In this document: one piece after another, positions 44,638-57,939 of the stretch
Layout of the letters: the number at the start of each line of letters is the position of its first letter
Position numbering within the stretch: position 1 is the stretch's first letter
Source of the DNA: an uncultured Pelagibacteraceae bacterium
GTDB taxonomy: Bacteria; Pseudomonadota; Alphaproteobacteria; Pelagibacterales; Pelagibacteraceae
Reading direction: 5' to 3'
DNA: 64,000 nt
Assembly: GCA_902532525.1 (NCBI GenBank)
Contig: CACAIK010000005.1
Coordinates: 1-64,000 of the forward strand
Position numbers and translations under genes: made by a program
The notes under the pieces: generated by a model
Database searches by the model: none
Told to the model about the DNA's origin: nothing
What the model saw: the letters and a program-made list of their open reading frames with translations, nothing else

Positions 44638-45348
44638 TTATTTTTTTTTTTTGTCCGCTGATTTTTTTTGTTTTTCAATTTGCTCAATTTTTTCTTTTAT
44701 TGACATTCGATTAATATCTTTGACTGATTTTCTAATTAAAACTTCTGTATTTTTTGATCCAGGAATAGAACCTTTTAAATATAGTAAATTGTTTTCTTTG
44801 TCAGTTTTTATAACTTCAATGTTTTGTATAGTTCTAATTTTATCTCCCATATGACCAGCCATTTTTTTTCCTTTAAAAACTTTACCTGGATCCTGCCTTT
44901 GTCCTGTTGAACCATGAGATCTATGAGAAATTGAAACACCATGAGTAGCCCTTAATCCACCAAAATTATGCCTTTTCATTGCACCTGCAAATCCTTTACC
45001 AATTGTCTTAGATTTAACATCAACAAATTTAACATTTTCAAATATTTCTAATCCAATTTCATTTCCTTCTTTGAAATTTTCAGTACTTTCTAGCCTAAAC
45101 TCTTTCAGTGTTTTTTTTGGCTCAGTATTTTTTTTGGCAAAAAAACCTTTCATCGCTTTGGTTAATTTTGAATTTTTTATTTTTCCAAATCCTATTTGGA
45201 CTGCGCTATAACCTCTGTTATCTTTATTAATTACGTTTATTACCCTTCCGGTCTCCATTTTTAACACAGTAACTGGAACTGATTGACCAGTTTTAAAAAA
45301 TTCTCTAGACATTCCTATTTTTTTTCCAATTAAAGCTAAATTTTCCAT
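44638..45348 (-). CDS. rplC: 50S ribosomal protein L3
   Basis: LIGKKIGMSREF; GFAGAMKRHNFGGLRATHGVSISHRSHGSTGQRQDPGKVFKGKKMAGHMG. Confidence 0.98.
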   Translation of the reverse strand: MENLALIGKKIGMSREFFKTGQSVPVTVLKMETGRVINVINKDNRGYSAVQIGFGKIKNSKLTKAMKGFFAKKNTEPKKTLKEFRLESTENFKEGNEIGLEIFENVKFVDVKSKTIGKGFAGAMKRHNFGGLRATHGVSISHRSHGSTGQRQDPGKVFKGKKMAGHMGDKIRTIQNIEVIKTDKENNLLYLKGSIPGSKNTEVLIRKSVKDINRMSIKEKIEQIEKQKKSADKKKK

Positions 45349-45656
45349 TATATTTTAATCTCCACATCTACCCCCGATGCTAAATCAAGTTTCATTAGAG
45401 CTTCAACAGTTGCAGGTGTAGGTTCAATAATATCAATTAATCTTTTATGAGTTCTGGTTTCAAATTGTTCTCTACTTTTTTTATCAATATGTGGAGATCT
45501 TAAAACAGTATATCTCTCTATTTTTGTTGGTAGAGGAATTGGACCTTTAATATTAGCTCCTGTTCTTTTAACAGTATTTACGATCTCTTCAGTAGACTGA
45601 TCTAAAACCTTATTATCGTATGCTCTTAATTTTATTCTAATATTTTGTTTATCCAT
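45348..45656 (-). CDS. rpsJ: 30S ribosomal protein S10
   Basis: [46 protein letters not shown]. Confidence 0.98.
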   Translation of the reverse strand: MDKQNIRIKLRAYDNKVLDQSTEEIVNTVKRTGANIKGPIPLPTKIERYTVLRSPHIDKKSREQFETRTHKRLIDIIEPTPATVEALMKLDLASGVDVEIKI

Positions 45657-45658
45657 AA

Positions 45659-47746
45659 TTAACCTGTTTTCTTGGTTACCTCATCTTGAACATTTTGCGG
45701 AACCTTGTCGTAATGATCAAAAAACATTGAGTATTGAGCTCTACCTTGCGACATAGATCTTAAGCTGTTGATATAACCAAACATATTTGCTAATGGCACC
45801 ATAGCAGTTATTACTGTTGCATTTCCTCTTTGCTCTTGTGTACTTATTTGACCTCTTCTACTATTTAAATCACCTATTACGTCTCCCATGTAATCTTCTG
45901 GAGTGACTACTTCTACTCTCATTACTGGTTCTAAAAGTTTTAGAGTTCCTCGAGTACAAGCTTCTTTAAAACATTGTCTTGAAGCAAGCTCAAAAGCTAA
46001 TACACTTGAGTCAACATCATGATGTAAACCATCTAGAATTGTTACTTTATAATCAATTAAAGGAAATCCAGCCAATATTCCACCGTCAGCTATTGTCTCT
46101 ACACCTTTTTCAACACCTGGTATAAATTCTTTTGGTATTGCTCCACCTTTTATTTTACTTTCAACCTCTCTACCTTTACCTGGTTCTAGTGGTTCAACAG
46201 ATAATTTTACTCTAGCAAATTGTCCTGCTCCACCACTCTGTTTTTTGTGTGTATAATCAAACTCAGCGGCATTTAATATTGTTTCTCTGTATGCAACTTG
46301 AGGTGCTCCTACATTTGCCTCAACTTTGAATTCTCTTTTCATTCTATCGACAATAATATCTAAATGTAACTCTCCCATCCCTTTAATTATTGTTTGACCT
46401 GACTCTTCATCTGATGACACTCTAAATGATGGATCTTCTTTAGCTAATCTTCCTAAGGCTTCACCCATTTTTTCTTGATCAGCTTTTGATTTAGGTTCAA
46501 CTGCAATTTCTATAACTGGATCTGGAAATTCCATTGGTTCAAGTAATACTGGTGCATCTTTATTTGCCAATGTATGACCTGTTATTGTATTTTTTAATCC
46601 AGCTAGCGCAACTATATCACCTGCGCTTGCTTCTTTGATGTCTTCTCTTGAGTTAGCATGCATTAGAAGCATTCTTCCAACTCTCTCTTCTTTATCTGAA
46701 GAAGTGTTATAAACTCCAGTTCCAGATTTAACTGTTCCTGAATAAATTCTAATAAATGTAAGACTTCCTACAAATGGATCTGTTGCCACTTTAAATGCTA
46801 ATGCTGAAAAAGGCGCACTATCCTCAAACTTCATTTCAATTTCCTCATCAGAACCTGGTTTTGTGCCCATGATAGATCCAAGATCCTCAGGGCTTGGTAG
46901 GTAATCTACAACAGCGTCTAATAATGGTTGAACGCCTTTATTTTTAAAAGCAGAACCCGTTAAAACAGGTACGAATTCGAAATTTAAACATCCTTTTCTT
47001 ACACATTTAATCAAATCTTCTTGTTTAATTTCTTCGCCACCTAAATAGGCTTCCATTAGTTTTTCATCTTGCTCAACAGCTGTCTCAACTAATTCTTGTC
47101 TGTATTTATCACATGTCTCTTTGAGATCATCTGGAATATCTTTTTCTTCCCATTCAGCTCCAAGGTCTTCGTTCTTCCAAACAATTGCTTTCATTTTAAC
47201 TAAATCAACTACTCCTTGTAATGATGCCTCTATTCCAATTGGTACTTGCATAACTAAAGGTTTAGCTCCAAGTCTATCTTTAATCATATCCACACATCTA
47301 AAGAAATCTGCACCTGTCCTATCAAGTTTATTTACAAAACAAATTCTAGGAACTTTATACTTATCAGCTTGTCTCCAAACTGTTTCCGACTGTGGTTCAA
47401 CACCGGCAACACCATCAAATACTGCAACAGCACCGTCCAAAACTTTTAAAGATCGTTCAACTTCAATTGTAAAGTCAACATGGCCAGGAGTATCAATAAT
47501 ATTGATTCTATGTTCTCTCCAAAAACAAGTAGTTGCAGCTGAAGTTATTGTAATACCTCTTTCTTGCTCCTGTTCCATCCAATCCATGGTTGCAGCACCA
47601 TCATGCACTTCCCCAATTTTATGACTTTTACCCGTGTAATACAAAATTCTTTCTGTAGTTGTAGTCTTACCAGCATCTATATGAGCCATGATCCCGATAT
47701 TTCTGTATTTATTTAGTGGATGAGTTTTTGCCATATTCTTTACCAT
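45659..47746 (-). CDS. fusA: Elongation factor G
   Basis: [24 protein letters not shown]; full-length EF-G. Confidence 0.98.
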   Translation of the reverse strand: MVKNMAKTHPLNKYRNIGIMAHIDAGKTTTTERILYYTGKSHKIGEVHDGAATMDWMEQEQERGITITSAATTCFWREHRINIIDTPGHVDFTIEVERSLKVLDGAVAVFDGVAGVEPQSETVWRQADKYKVPRICFVNKLDRTGADFFRCVDMIKDRLGAKPLVMQVPIGIEASLQGVVDLVKMKAIVWKNEDLGAEWEEKDIPDDLKETCDKYRQELVETAVEQDEKLMEAYLGGEEIKQEDLIKCVRKGCLNFEFVPVLTGSAFKNKGVQPLLDAVVDYLPSPEDLGSIMGTKPGSDEEIEMKFEDSAPFSALAFKVATDPFVGSLTFIRIYSGTVKSGTGVYNTSSDKEERVGRMLLMHANSREDIKEASAGDIVALAGLKNTITGHTLANKDAPVLLEPMEFPDPVIEIAVEPKSKADQEKMGEALGRLAKEDPSFRVSSDEESGQTIIKGMGELHLDIIVDRMKREFKVEANVGAPQVAYRETILNAAEFDYTHKKQSGGAGQFARVKLSVEPLEPGKGREVESKIKGGAIPKEFIPGVEKGVETIADGGILAGFPLIDYKVTILDGLHHDVDSSVLAFELASRQCFKEACTRGTLKLLEPVMRVEVVTPEDYMGDVIGDLNSRRGQISTQEQRGNATVITAMVPLANMFGYINSLRSMSQGRAQYSMFFDHYDKVPQNVQDEVTKKTG

Positions 47747-48210
47747 CTAAAATGAGCAAAAGCTTTATTTGACTCTGCCATTTTATGTGTATCTTCTTTC
47801 TTTTTAATTGCTGAACCTCTATTTTGATAAGCATCAAAAATTTCATTAAATAATTTATCTGACATTTTTTTATCTTTTCTTTTTCTTGATGCATCAATTA
47901 TCCATCTTAATGCCAAAGCTTGTGATCTCTTGGCTTTCACTTCTACCGGTACTTGATAAGTGGCACCTCCAACACGTCTTGATCTAACTTCAACAGTTGG
48001 TCTTACATTATTTATCGCGTCATTAAAAACTGTTAAAGGCTCATCTTTTGATTTTGATTTAATTTTATCAATTGCATCATAAACTATTTTTTCAGCAGTA
48101 GTCTTCTTGCCATCTAACATTATCGAATTGATTAATTTTGGAATTATTACTGATTTGTATTTAGGATCTACAATTGGAATTTTTTTTGGAGCTTTTCTTT
48201 TTCTAGACAT
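47740..48210 (-). CDS. rpsG: 30S ribosomal protein S7
   Basis: [38 protein letters not shown]. Confidence 0.98.
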   Translation of the reverse strand: MSRKRKAPKKIPIVDPKYKSVIIPKLINSIMLDGKKTTAEKIVYDAIDKIKSKSKDEPLTVFNDAINNVRPTVEVRSRRVGGATYQVPVEVKAKRSQALALRWIIDASRKRKDKKMSDKLFNEIFDAYQNRGSAIKKKEDTHKMAESNKAFAHFRW

Positions 48211-48212
48211 TT

Positions 48213-48584
48213 TTATTTACCTTTTTTCGTTCCATATAAAGAACGTCTTTGTTTTCGATTTGCAACTCCTTGTGTATCTAGATTACCTCGCAATATATGA
48301 TACCTTACTCCAGGCAGATCTTTAACACGTCCACCTCTTATCAATACAACTGAGTGCTCTTGTAAGTTATGTCCTTCTCCAGGAATATAGGCTGTGACTT
48401 CAAATCCATTTGATAATCTAACTCTTGCAACTTTTCTTAATGCTGAGTTTGGTTTTTTAGGTGTAGTTGTATAAACTTTTACACAAACACCTCTTTTCAA
48501 AGGTTGTTTTTGTAACGCTGGAACTTTATTCCTAGCAATTTGTTTATCTCTTCCTTTTCTTAACAACTGATTAATTGTTGGCAT
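48213..48584 (-). CDS. rpsL: 30S ribosomal protein S12
   Basis: [36 protein letters not shown]. Confidence 0.98.
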   Translation of the reverse strand: MPTINQLLRKGRDKQIARNKVPALQKQPLKRGVCVKVYTTTPKKPNSALRKVARVRLSNGFEVTAYIPGEGHNLQEHSVVLIRGGRVKDLPGVRYHILRGNLDTQGVANRKQRRSLYGTKKGK

Positions 48585-48685
48585 AAAAATTTTTTATATA
48601 ATTTGATTTTAGAGGAAATAACTGTCATGTTATTTGTGGCAGCGTTTAGTGCACTAGTCACTACATTCCAACCAAAAACACGGAC

Positions 48686-48713
48686 AAAATACTATAGAAA
48701 TTCCATTTGTCAA
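48686..48713 (-). promoter_or_regulatory. Candidate sigma70-type promoter upstream of rpsL-rpsG-fusA-S10 operon
   Basis: Reverse strand TTGACA-N16-TATTTT in the 158-bp rpoC/rpsL gap; implies a leader of roughly 95 nt. Confidence 0.5.
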
Positions 48714-48742
48714 ATCAAAAGACATGGAAAAATGACGATTTT

Positions 48743-51700
48743 TTATTGATTTACGGGACTTTCTGCTTGCTCAATCTTCTCGCTCTCAGCAATGAATTTT
48801 TCATCATCTAAACGAGCTTTCTTGTTCCATAAATTTTTAACAGATCCAGTTCCAGCAGGGACCAATCTACCAACAATAACATTTTCCTTTAATCCAGATA
48901 ACTTATCTACCTTACCTTTAATTGCAGCGTCTGTTAAAACTCGTGTTGTTTCTTGGAAAGAAGCAGCTGAAATAAATGACTCTGTTTGAAGAGAAGCTTT
49001 GGTTATTCCCATTAAAACTCGTTCTCCTACTGCAGGATTTTTACCATCTTTTACTAGTTGTTCGTTCATATTTTCAAATCTTATTCTATCAATAATTTCT
49101 CCGGGTAGTAAGGAGCTATCACCTTGAGTTTTAACTTCTACTTTTTTCAACATTTGTCTTAGTATGACTTCTATGTGTTTATCATTAATAATTACACCTT
49201 GGAGTCTATAAACATCTTGTACCTGGTTTACAAAATATTCAGTCAATTCTTCTATGCCTAGTATTCTAAGGATATCATGAGGTAATGGTTGGCCGTCTAA
49301 CAAATATTCACCTTTTTTAATTTTTTCACCTTGATTAAAATTGATATGTTTTCCTTTAGGAATTAAATAACTAGATGTATCGCCACCTTCAGACTCTATT
49401 GTTACTCTTTGTTTACCCCTAACTTCTTTACCAAATATTACTTTCCCATCATTTTCAGCAATAATCGCACTGTCTTTTGCTTTTCTAGCTTCAAATAATT
49501 CAGCAACTCTTGGTAGACCTCCTGTAATATCTTTAGTTTTTGTTGTCTCTTTAGGTAGTCTAGCTATTACATCACCAGCTGAAATTTTTTGACCATCTTT
49601 AACAGATAATATTGAGTCTGGAACTAAATAGTATCTTGCTTCGTTATCGTCAGCTTTTTTAACAACATTTCCTTTTGCATCTCTTAGTGTAATTCTTGGT
49701 TTTAAATCTGTGTTTTTAGATTGAGTTTTCCAGTCAACTACTGCTTTGGTAGAAATTCCAGTTGCATCATCAGTTGTCTCAGCTAGTGACACACCAACTA
49801 TTAAATCTACATAATTTGCTATTCCATCTTTTTCAGCAATAACAGGTGTTGTATATGGATCCCATTCACATATTTTTGATCCTTTTTTAACTTTATCCCC
49901 ATTCTCAAAGAAAAGTTTTGATCCATATGGAACTTTATATGCAGCTACTTGTAATCCATTATCATCTTCTATTGATAATTCTGTATTTCTTCCCATTACA
50001 ATTAAATTTTTTTTTGAGTCTACTAATAAATTTGTATTAACTATTTTTAATATACCGTCGTTATTAGATACTATTTGAGAGTCTTGTTTCACTGATGCAG
50101 TTCCACCTACGTGGAAGGTTCTCATAGTGAGCTGAGTTCCTGGTTCACCAATAGATTGGGCTGATATCATTCCAATTGCTTCACCAACATGTACCATTTT
50201 ACCTCTTGATAAATCTCTACCATAACAAGTAGCACATACACCTTCTTTCAAACTACATGTCATTACTGAGTAAACATTTAAGTTTTTTACACCTGCTGAG
50301 TCAATTTTTTCGCATGCAGCCTCATCTATCATGCTATTTTTCTTTATTAAAATTTCACCTGTTAATGGATTTTTTACATCTTTAGCTGTTACTCTTCCAA
50401 GTGCTCTTTCTGACAGGCTAACCATTATATTTCCACCTTCTAAGACTTCTGTAAGCTTTATGAAACTTGGGTTATCACACTTTACTTGAGTGATAGTTAA
50501 ATCTTGGGCAACATCACAAAGTCTTCTTGTTAAATATCCAGAACTTGCTGTTTTTAATGCAGTATCAGCTAATCCTTTTCGAGCTCCGTGTGTTGAATTA
50601 AAATATTCCAATGCAGTTAACCCTTCTTTAAAATTTGATGTTATTGGAGATTCTATAATTTCTCCAGATGGTTTAGCAATTAAACCTCTCATACCAGCTA
50701 ATTGCTTCATTTGAGCTGCAGAACCTCTTGCACCACTGTCTGCCATCATAAATACTGAATTAATTTTGAGACCATCTTCAGTCATTTCAGTTGCAGAAAT
50801 TCTTTTCATCATTTCAGATGCAACTTTATCTGTACATTTTGACCACGCATCAATTACTTTATTATATTTTTCACCTCTTGTTATTAATCCCTCAGCATAT
50901 TGATTTTCGTAATCAGAAATAAGTTTTTTTGTTTCATCAATTAATTGTTGTTTATTATCTGGAATAACCAAATCATCTTTACCAAATGATATTCCAGCTT
51001 TGAATGCATGCTTGAAACCTAGGTCTTTTAATTTATCACAAAATATTACTGTACTCTTCTGACCAGAAAATCTAAAAACATGATCGATAACTTCTGATAC
51101 AACTTTTTTAGGCAATAATCTGTCAACTAAAGCAAATTTGTTATTTATATTTTTTGGAATTAAGTTTGCTAATAAAAATCTTCCGGCTGTACTAATATGT
51201 TTTTCATATTTGGTATTACCTTTTTCATCAACAGTTGCAAATCTTGAAACTATTCTTGAATGAACTTTAATTTGACCAATTTCTAAGGCATGTTCAATCT
51301 CTGATGTGTTAACAAAATATCCCTCAACTCTATCAGTTTGATATGGTGGTTGGGAAAGATAATATATACCTAAAATCATGTCTTGACTTGGCACTATTAT
51401 AGGTTTTCCGTTTGATGGGCTTAAAATATTATTTGTAGACATCATCAAAACTCTCGCTTCCAGTTGTGCCTCTAAACTCAATGGAACGTGTACTGCCATC
51501 TGATCACCATCAAAATCTGCATTAAACGCTGCACATGTTAATGGATGTAATTCAATTGCATTTCCTTCGATTAGTTTTGGTTCAAATGCTTGTACACCTA
51601 ATCTATGTAGTGTTGGAGCTCTATTTAATATAACTGGATGTTCTCTAACAATTAATTCCAAGGCATCCCAAACTTCATTTCTTTCTCTTTCAACAAGTTT

Positions 51701-52906
51701 TTTAGCTTGCTTTATTGTAGAAGCTAATCCAAGTTTATTTAATCTTGCATATAAAAATGGTTTAAATAATTCTAAAGCCATTTTTTTTGGTAGACCACAT
51801 TCGTGTAATTTTAAATCTGGTCCAACTACAATTACCGATCTTCCAGAATAATCCACTCTTTTACCAAGTAAATTTTGTCTAAATCTTCCTTGCTTACCTT
51901 TCAACATTTCTGCCAATGATTTTAACGGTCTTTTACCTGTTCCAGTAATTACTCTTCCTCTTCTACCATTGTCAAATAATGCATCTACGGACTCTTGAAG
52001 CATTCGTTTTTCATTTCTTACAATTATATCTGGAGCCTTAAGATCCATTAATCTTTTTAATCTGTTATTTCTATTTATAACTCTTCTATATAAATCATTT
52101 AAATCAGAAGTGGCAAATCTACCTCCGTCTAATGGAACTAATGGTCTTAATTCAGGAGGAATTACTGGTATTGTAGTTAAAATCATCCACTCAGGTTTAT
52201 TTCCAGTTTCTATAAAAGATTCAATTAATTTTAATCTTTTAATTGATCTTTCTTCTGAAACTTTTGATTTAGTCTCTTTTATTGATTTAATTAAGGTTTC
52301 TTTTTCTTGTTCTAAATCTATAGACTTTAGTATTTCCAATATGGCTTCTGCACCAATTCCTGCAGTAAATGACTCTTCACCAAACTCGTCTTGATATTTT
52401 ATAAGCTCTTCTTCTCCTAAAAGTTGGTTTTTCTTGAGTCCAGTTAAGCCAGGTTCAATAACTATAAAGTTTTCAAAATATAGTACTCGTTCGACCTCTT
52501 TAAGCTTCATATCTATCGCAAGAGAAATTCTGCTTGGTAAAGATTTTAAGAACCATATATGTGCTACTGGGGTAGCTAGATTAATATGACCCATTCTTTC
52601 ACGTCTTACATTTGACTTTGTAACTTCAACTCCACATTTTTCACATATAATTCCTCTAAATTTCATTCTTTTGTACTTACCACAGAGACATTCATAATCT
52701 TTTATAGGTCCAAATATTCTCGCACAAAATAGTCCGTCTTTTTCAGGTCTAAAAGTTCTATAATTTATTGTCTCAGGTTTTTTAATTTCTCCATATGTCC
52801 AAGATTTAATCTTCTCTGGACTAGCAAGAGTTATTTTTATGCTATTAAAATTTTGTGCTTCTGAAATTTCTGAAGATTTAAATAGATCTGTTAATTCTTT
52901 ACTCAT
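48743..52906 (-). CDS. rpoC: RNA polymerase subunit beta'
   Basis: [16 protein letters not shown]; zinc site [22 protein letters not shown]. Confidence 0.98.
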   Translation of the reverse strand: MSKELTDLFKSSEISEAQNFNSIKITLASPEKIKSWTYGEIKKPETINYRTFRPEKDGLFCARIFGPIKDYECLCGKYKRMKFRGIICEKCGVEVTKSNVRRERMGHINLATPVAHIWFLKSLPSRISLAIDMKLKEVERVLYFENFIVIEPGLTGLKKNQLLGEEELIKYQDEFGEESFTAGIGAEAILEILKSIDLEQEKETLIKSIKETKSKVSEERSIKRLKLIESFIETGNKPEWMILTTIPVIPPELRPLVPLDGGRFATSDLNDLYRRVINRNNRLKRLMDLKAPDIIVRNEKRMLQESVDALFDNGRRGRVITGTGKRPLKSLAEMLKGKQGRFRQNLLGKRVDYSGRSVIVVGPDLKLHECGLPKKMALELFKPFLYARLNKLGLASTIKQAKKLVERERNEVWDALELIVREHPVILNRAPTLHRLGVQAFEPKLIEGNAIELHPLTCAAFNADFDGDQMAVHVPLSLEAQLEARVLMMSTNNILSPSNGKPIIVPSQDMILGIYYLSQPPYQTDRVEGYFVNTSEIEHALEIGQIKVHSRIVSRFATVDEKGNTKYEKHISTAGRFLLANLIPKNINNKFALVDRLLPKKVVSEVIDHVFRFSGQKSTVIFCDKLKDLGFKHAFKAGISFGKDDLVIPDNKQQLIDETKKLISDYENQYAEGLITRGEKYNKVIDAWSKCTDKVASEMMKRISATEMTEDGLKINSVFMMADSGARGSAAQMKQLAGMRGLIAKPSGEIIESPITSNFKEGLTALEYFNSTHGARKGLADTALKTASSGYLTRRLCDVAQDLTITQVKCDNPSFIKLTEVLEGGNIMVSLSERALGRVTAKDVKNPLTGEILIKKNSMIDEAACEKIDSAGVKNLNVYSVMTCSLKEGVCATCYGRDLSRGKMVHVGEAIGMISAQSIGEPGTQLTMRTFHVGGTASVKQDSQIVSNNDGILKIVNTNLLVDSKKNLIVMGRNTELSIEDDNGLQVAAYKVPYGSKLFFENGDKVKKGSKICEWDPYTTPVIAEKDGIANYVDLIVGVSLAETTDDATGISTKAVVDWKTQSKNTDLKPRITLRDAKGNVVKKADDNEARYYLVPDSILSVKDGQKISAGDVIARLPKETTKTKDITGGLPRVAELFEARKAKDSAIIAENDGKVIFGKEVRGKQRVTIESEGGDTSSYLIPKGKHINFNQGEKIKKGEYLLDGQPLPHDILRILGIEELTEYFVNQVQDVYRLQGVIINDKHIEVILRQMLKKVEVKTQGDSSLLPGEIIDRIRFENMNEQLVKDGKNPAVGERVLMGITKASLQTESFISAASFQETTRVLTDAAIKGKVDKLSGLKENVIVGRLVPAGTGSVKNLWNKKARLDDEKFIAESEKIEQAESPVNQ

Positions 52907-52907
52907 A

Positions 52908-55900
52908 TTAATTTAGCTCCACATTTAGCGCTAGAGATTTAATTTCTTTAACTAAAACGTTAAATGACTCTGGTATTCCTGACTCAAAATTTTCTTCTCC
53001 TTTAACTATAGTTTCGTAAACTTTAACTCTTCCAGCTACATCATCTGACTTAACTGTAAGTATTTCCTGAAGTGTATATGATGCTCCGTAAGCTTCTAGA
53101 GCCCAAACTTCCATTTCACCAAATCGCTGACCTCCTAATTGTGCTTTACCTCCAAGAGGTTGTTGTGTCACTAAACTATAAGGACCAGTTGATCTTGCAT
53201 GAATTTTATCTTCGACTAAGTGATGAAGTTTTAACATATAAATTGTTCCTACAGTAACAGGTCTATCAAATTTCTCTCCTGTTCTTCCATCCCAAAGTGT
53301 GGTTTGACCTGAATTTGGTAATTCAGCTAAGTCTAACATATTTGTAACATCTTTTTCTTTTGCACCATCAAATACCGGTGTAGCTATTGGAACACCATGT
53401 CTAATATTTGAACATAAATCCTCAAATTCTGATTGATTTAGTTTATCAATATCTTCATCATATATTTCTTTACCATATACGTTTTTCAAAAATGATTTGA
53501 TTTTTTCTGTTTTTTCAATTTTCTTTTGATTTTCATTTACTAACTGATTTAATTTTTCACCTAACTCAGTACATGACCATCCTAGGTGTGTTTCTAATAT
53601 TTGACCAACATTCATCCTACTTGGAACACCTAATGGATTAAGAACTATATCCACAGGTTTACCGTTTTCTCTATACGGCATATCTTCTACAGGAACAATC
53701 TTACTTACAACTCCTTTATTTCCATGTCTTCCAGACATCTTATCACCAGGTCTAAGTCTTCTCTTTATTGCAACAAAAACTTTTACCATTTTCATCACAC
53801 TTGGAAGTAAGTCGTCACCTTGTCTTATCTTTAATACTTTATCTTCAAATCTTGCTTGAATATCTTGTTTAGCGCTACTGTATTGTTCTTTAATTTGGAT
53901 TAGAGAAGTTTCTTTATCTTGATTCTCAATTGATATTTTGAATAAATCTGAAACAGGAAGATTACCAATTATTTCATCAGATAAAATTGTATTAGCATCA
54001 ACATCTTTAATTTTTTTATTTATTTTAGTTCCATTTAAAATTGATGAAAGTCTTTGTTTTATACTTCTTTCTAATATTTCTTCCTCAACTTTTTTATCCT
54101 CTTGAACGCTTTCTATCTCAGCTCTTTCAATTGTAATTGATCTTTCATCTTTATCTATACCATGTCTATTAAACACTCTAACATCTACTACTATACCGCC
54201 ACTACCACTTGGCATTTTTAAAGAAGTATCTGTAACATCGATAGCTTTTTCTCCAAATATGGATCTTAATAATTTTTCCTCTGGACCTGAGGCTGTGTCT
54301 CCTTTTGGAGTAACTTTTCCAACTAAAATATCTCCAGGTTTTACCTCAGCACCTATATAAACAATTCCAGACTCATCTAAATTTTTCAAAGACTCTTCGT
54401 TTACATTTGGGATATCTCTGGTAATATCTTCCTCACCTAACTTCGTGTCTCTAGCCATTACTTCATATTCTTCAATATGAATTGATGTAAAAACATCATC
54501 AGTTACACATCTTTCAGAGATTAGAATTGAATCTTCGAAATTATATCCTTGCCAAGGCATAAAGGCTACTGTCACATTTTTACCTAAAGCTAATTCTCCA
54601 ACTTTTGTTGAAGGGCCGTCGGCTATTATATCTCCAGACTTAACTTTATCTCCCACTCTTACCAAAGGTTTTTGGTTTATACATGTATTTTGATTAGACC
54701 TTTTGAATTTTTGAAGATTGTAAATATCCACTCCTGATTTAGAATAATCTTTCTCACTAGATGCTTTAATAACAATACGCTTACCGTCTATTTTATCAAC
54801 TACTCCATCTCGTCTTGCAACAATTGTTACCCCTGAATCTAGTGCAACATCACTCTCAATTCCTGTTCCTACTAGTGGAGCCTCTGGTTTTAATAATGGA
54901 ACTGCTTGTCTCATCATATTAGATCCCATTAAAGCCCTATTTGCATCATCATTTTCTAAAAAAGGTATTAGAGATGCTGCAACTGATACAAGTTGTTTTG
55001 GAGATACATCAATATAATCTATGTTTTCAGGTTTTGCTAAAATGAAATTTAAATTTTGCCTGCAAGAGACTAATTCCTCTGTAAATTTACCACTTTTATC
55101 AATTAATGAATTTGCCTGAGCTATAGTAAATTTAGTCTCCTCCATTGCTGATAGATACTCAATATTATTTTGAACTACACCATCTTTAACTTTTTTATAT
55201 GGACTTTCGATGAACCCATATTTATTTATTTTAGAGTATGTAGAAAGACTATTAATTAATCCGATATTTGGTCCCTCTGGAGTTTCTATAGGACAAATTC
55301 TTCCATAATGCGTTGGGTGAACGTCTCTAACTTCAAATCCAGCTCTCTCTCTGGTTAGTCCTCCTGGTCCTAATGCCGATACTCTTCTTTTATGCGTAAT
55401 TTCCGAAAGTGGATTAGTTTGATCCATAAACTGAGATAATTGAGAAGTAGCAAAAAAATCTTTAAGAGAAATTGTTAAAGGTTTTGCATTTATTAGGTCT
55501 TGTGGCATAGCTGACTCAACGTCTAAAGTTGTCATTTTTTCTTTAATTGCTCTTTCCATTCTATAAACACCTATACGAGCTTGGTTTTCAACAAGCTCCC
55601 CCACTGATCTAACTCTTCTGTTTCCTAAGTGATCAATATCGTCGACTTCATCTTTGCCATCTCTAAGATCAAGCATTTTCTGTATAATTGATAATATATC
55701 ATCGTTTCTAAGAATGGTTATTTTATCAGAACAAGTTAGATCTAATCTTGAATTCATTTTAACTCTTCCAACATCTGAAAGGTCATATCTGTCTGAGCTA
55801 AAAAATAAGTTATTAAATATTTGAGTTGCTATTTCAATTGTAGGAGGTTCTCCAGGTCTTAAAACCTTATATATTTCTGTTATAGCATCATTTTTATTCT

Positions 55901-56990
55901 CATTTTTATCATTGAAAACGCTCAATAATAAATATGGACCTTTATTAATTGAATTGGTCTTAGATATATCTAAATTTTTTATTTCCGCTTGTATAATCTT
56001 TTCAATTATTGTTTCATTTAGTTCTGTTCCTATTTTGAATATGTCTTCACCTACAGTGATATCACGGTGTAAAAATTTACCATAAAGTGACTCACTTGAA
56101 ACAAAAATTTCTTTTAAACCATCATTTGAGAGTTTTTTAGCCGTAAGAAAATTTATTTTCTCTCCTAATTTAACAACAACTTTGTTATTTTTTGCATCAA
56201 TAACTTCTTCAGAAAAATTTTTAGCCTTATAGTTTTCGGGATCAAATTTAGTTTTCCATTTATTTAAACTCTTATCATAAGTTAGGGTTTCTTTTTGATA
56301 AAATTCATCAACTATATCATTTTTTGTAAAACCCAAAGCTTGAAGCAATGTAGAAACTAAAATTTTCTTTTTTCTATCTATTCTAAAATATAATAAATCT
56401 TTAACATCAAATTCAAAATCTAACCAAGATCCTCTATTAGGTATAACTCTGCAATTAAATAATAACTTACCGCTGGCATGTGATTTGCCTTTATCATGAT
56501 CAAAGAAAACACCTGGACTTCTATGCATTTGATTGACAACTACTCTTTGAACACCATTTGTTATAAAAGTACCACTATTAGTCATCATTGGAACTTCACC
56601 CATATAAACTTCTTGTTCTTTTGCAGACAATATGTCTTTTGTGTTATTCTCTTGATCAATGTCATAAACTACTAGTCTTAGAGTACACTTTAGAGCTGCG
56701 GAATAAGTCAGTCCTCTTGCTATACATTCTTCAACATCAAATTTAGGTTTTTCTAACTTGTAAGAAACATATTCTAAAGTTGCTTTATCATTTAAATCTT
56801 CGATCGGGAAAATGCTTTTAAAGACTCTATCAAAACCTTTTACGAGGTGTTGCTCTACATCTTGTTTAAATTCTGTTAATTCTTTATAAGAATTTTTTTG
56901 AACTTCAATAAGGTTAGGGATTGACAAACTTTCTTTAAGTTTGCCAAAACTCTTTCTTATATTTTTCTTTTCAGTAAAAGATAATTGCAT
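52908..56990 (-). CDS. rpoB: RNA polymerase subunit beta
   Basis: [68 protein letters not shown]. Confidence 0.98.
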   Translation of the reverse strand: MQLSFTEKKNIRKSFGKLKESLSIPNLIEVQKNSYKELTEFKQDVEQHLVKGFDRVFKSIFPIEDLNDKATLEYVSYKLEKPKFDVEECIARGLTYSAALKCTLRLVVYDIDQENNTKDILSAKEQEVYMGEVPMMTNSGTFITNGVQRVVVNQMHRSPGVFFDHDKGKSHASGKLLFNCRVIPNRGSWLDFEFDVKDLLYFRIDRKKKILVSTLLQALGFTKNDIVDEFYQKETLTYDKSLNKWKTKFDPENYKAKNFSEEVIDAKNNKVVVKLGEKINFLTAKKLSNDGLKEIFVSSESLYGKFLHRDITVGEDIFKIGTELNETIIEKIIQAEIKNLDISKTNSINKGPYLLLSVFNDKNENKNDAITEIYKVLRPGEPPTIEIATQIFNNLFFSSDRYDLSDVGRVKMNSRLDLTCSDKITILRNDDILSIIQKMLDLRDGKDEVDDIDHLGNRRVRSVGELVENQARIGVYRMERAIKEKMTTLDVESAMPQDLINAKPLTISLKDFFATSQLSQFMDQTNPLSEITHKRRVSALGPGGLTRERAGFEVRDVHPTHYGRICPIETPEGPNIGLINSLSTYSKINKYGFIESPYKKVKDGVVQNNIEYLSAMEETKFTIAQANSLIDKSGKFTEELVSCRQNLNFILAKPENIDYIDVSPKQLVSVAASLIPFLENDDANRALMGSNMMRQAVPLLKPEAPLVGTGIESDVALDSGVTIVARRDGVVDKIDGKRIVIKASSEKDYSKSGVDIYNLQKFKRSNQNTCINQKPLVRVGDKVKSGDIIADGPSTKVGELALGKNVTVAFMPWQGYNFEDSILISERCVTDDVFTSIHIEEYEVMARDTKLGEEDITRDIPNVNEESLKNLDESGIVYIGAEVKPGDILVGKVTPKGDTASGPEEKLLRSIFGEKAIDVTDTSLKMPSGSGGIVVDVRVFNRHGIDKDERSITIERAEIESVQEDKKVEEEILERSIKQRLSSILNGTKINKKIKDVDANTILSDEIIGNLPVSDLFKISIENQDKETSLIQIKEQYSSAKQDIQARFEDKVLKIRQGDDLLPSVMKMVKVFVAIKRRLRPGDKMSGRHGNKGVVSKIVPVEDMPYRENGKPVDIVLNPLGVPSRMNVGQILETHLGWSCTELGEKLNQLVNENQKKIEKTEKIKSFLKNVYGKEIYDEDIDKLNQSEFEDLCSNIRHGVPIATPVFDGAKEKDVTNMLDLAELPNSGQTTLWDGRTGEKFDRPVTVGTIYMLKLHHLVEDKIHARSTGPYSLVTQQPLGGKAQLGGQRFGEMEVWALEAYGASYTLQEILTVKSDDVAGRVKVYETIVKGEENFESGIPESFNVLVKEIKSLALNVELN

Positions 56991-57037
56991 CTCAACTACT
57001 GATTAAATTAATTAACCAGTAAAAAATCCTATCTAAT

Positions 57038-57409
57038 TTATTTTAGTTCTACTTTTGCGCCAGCTGCTTCGAGTTTTTGTTTGATCTCTTCAGCTTCTTT
57101 TTTGTTAACACCTGTTTTGACTTCTTTTGGTGCACCTTCAACTAAATCTTTTGCTTCTTTAAGACCTAAAGCAGTAATAGCTCTAACTTCTTTTATAACA
57201 TTAATTTTTTTATCACCTGCTGCAGTAAGCATAATCGTAAATTCATCTTTCTCCTCTGCTGGTGCTGCTCCACCTGCTGCTGCTGGTGCTGCTGCAACAG
57301 CTGCTGCTGCAGTCACTCCCCATTTTTCTTCAAGTTGTTTTGAAAGTTCAGCTGCTTCTACAACAGTTAAACTTGATAAGTCATCAATAATTTTATTTAA
57401 GTCAGCCAT
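57038..57409 (-). CDS. rplL: 50S ribosomal protein L7/L12
   Basis: Ala-rich hinge; [28 protein letters not shown]. Confidence 0.97.
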   Translation of the reverse strand: MADLNKIIDDLSSLTVVEAAELSKQLEEKWGVTAAAAVAAAPAAAGGAAPAEEKDEFTIMLTAAGDKKINVIKEVRAITALGLKEAKDLVEGAPKEVKTGVNKKEAEEIKQKLEAAGAKVELK

Positions 57410-57427
57410 AGTAAATCTTGTCCCTGG

Positions 57428-57937
57428 TTATTTTTTTGATTTTTCGAGCGCTAAAATAGCGATTTTTGACGCCGGCGCAAGTAAAATACTTGCTATTTTT
57501 TGTGCTGGAGACCTCAATATTCCTACTATTTTGGCCCTGGCTTCATCTAATGAAGGTAAGGTAGCTACATTTTTGACACCAGCAACATCTAAAATGTCGG
57601 AACCCATGATTCCCCCTAGAATCTTTAAATTTTCATTTTCTTTTGAAAAATTAGTTAATATTTTAGCAGAAGTTATTGCGTCTTCAGATAAAGCTACTGC
57701 TGTAGGACCTGAAAACAAGTTTGAAAGATCTTTACATCTTGTTTTCTCTAGAGCCAATTTTGTTATTCTATTGTTTGTAATTTTAAATTTTATACCATGT
57801 TCTCTCATTTTAGCTCTTAAGTCATCAAGTTGGTTCATCGTTAAACCTTGATAATGAGTAACTATCACAGCTTCCGATTTTTCAAACTGATTTGTCATAT
57901 CGGATATATATTGTTTCTTTTGTTCCTTATTCATCAT
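57428..57937 (-). CDS. rplJ: 50S ribosomal protein L10
   Basis: AVIVTHYQGLTMNQLDDLRAKMREHGIKFKITNNRITKLAL. Confidence 0.96.
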   Translation of the reverse strand: MMNKEQKKQYISDMTNQFEKSEAVIVTHYQGLTMNQLDDLRAKMREHGIKFKITNNRITKLALEKTRCKDLSNLFSGPTAVALSEDAITSAKILTNFSKENENLKILGGIMGSDILDVAGVKNVATLPSLDEARAKIVGILRSPAQKIASILLAPASKIAILALEKSKK

Positions 57938-57939
57938 AA

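Noticed and set aside
47121-47624. 167-aa ORF antisense to fusA
   Set aside because: Mirror of EF-G coding sequence; no recognisable domain.
57081-57851. 256-aa ORF on + strand antisense to rplL/rplJ
   Set aside because: Exactly opposite well-supported ribosomal genes; low-complexity Ala/Ser composition mirrors the antisense of the Ala-rich L7/L12 hinge.
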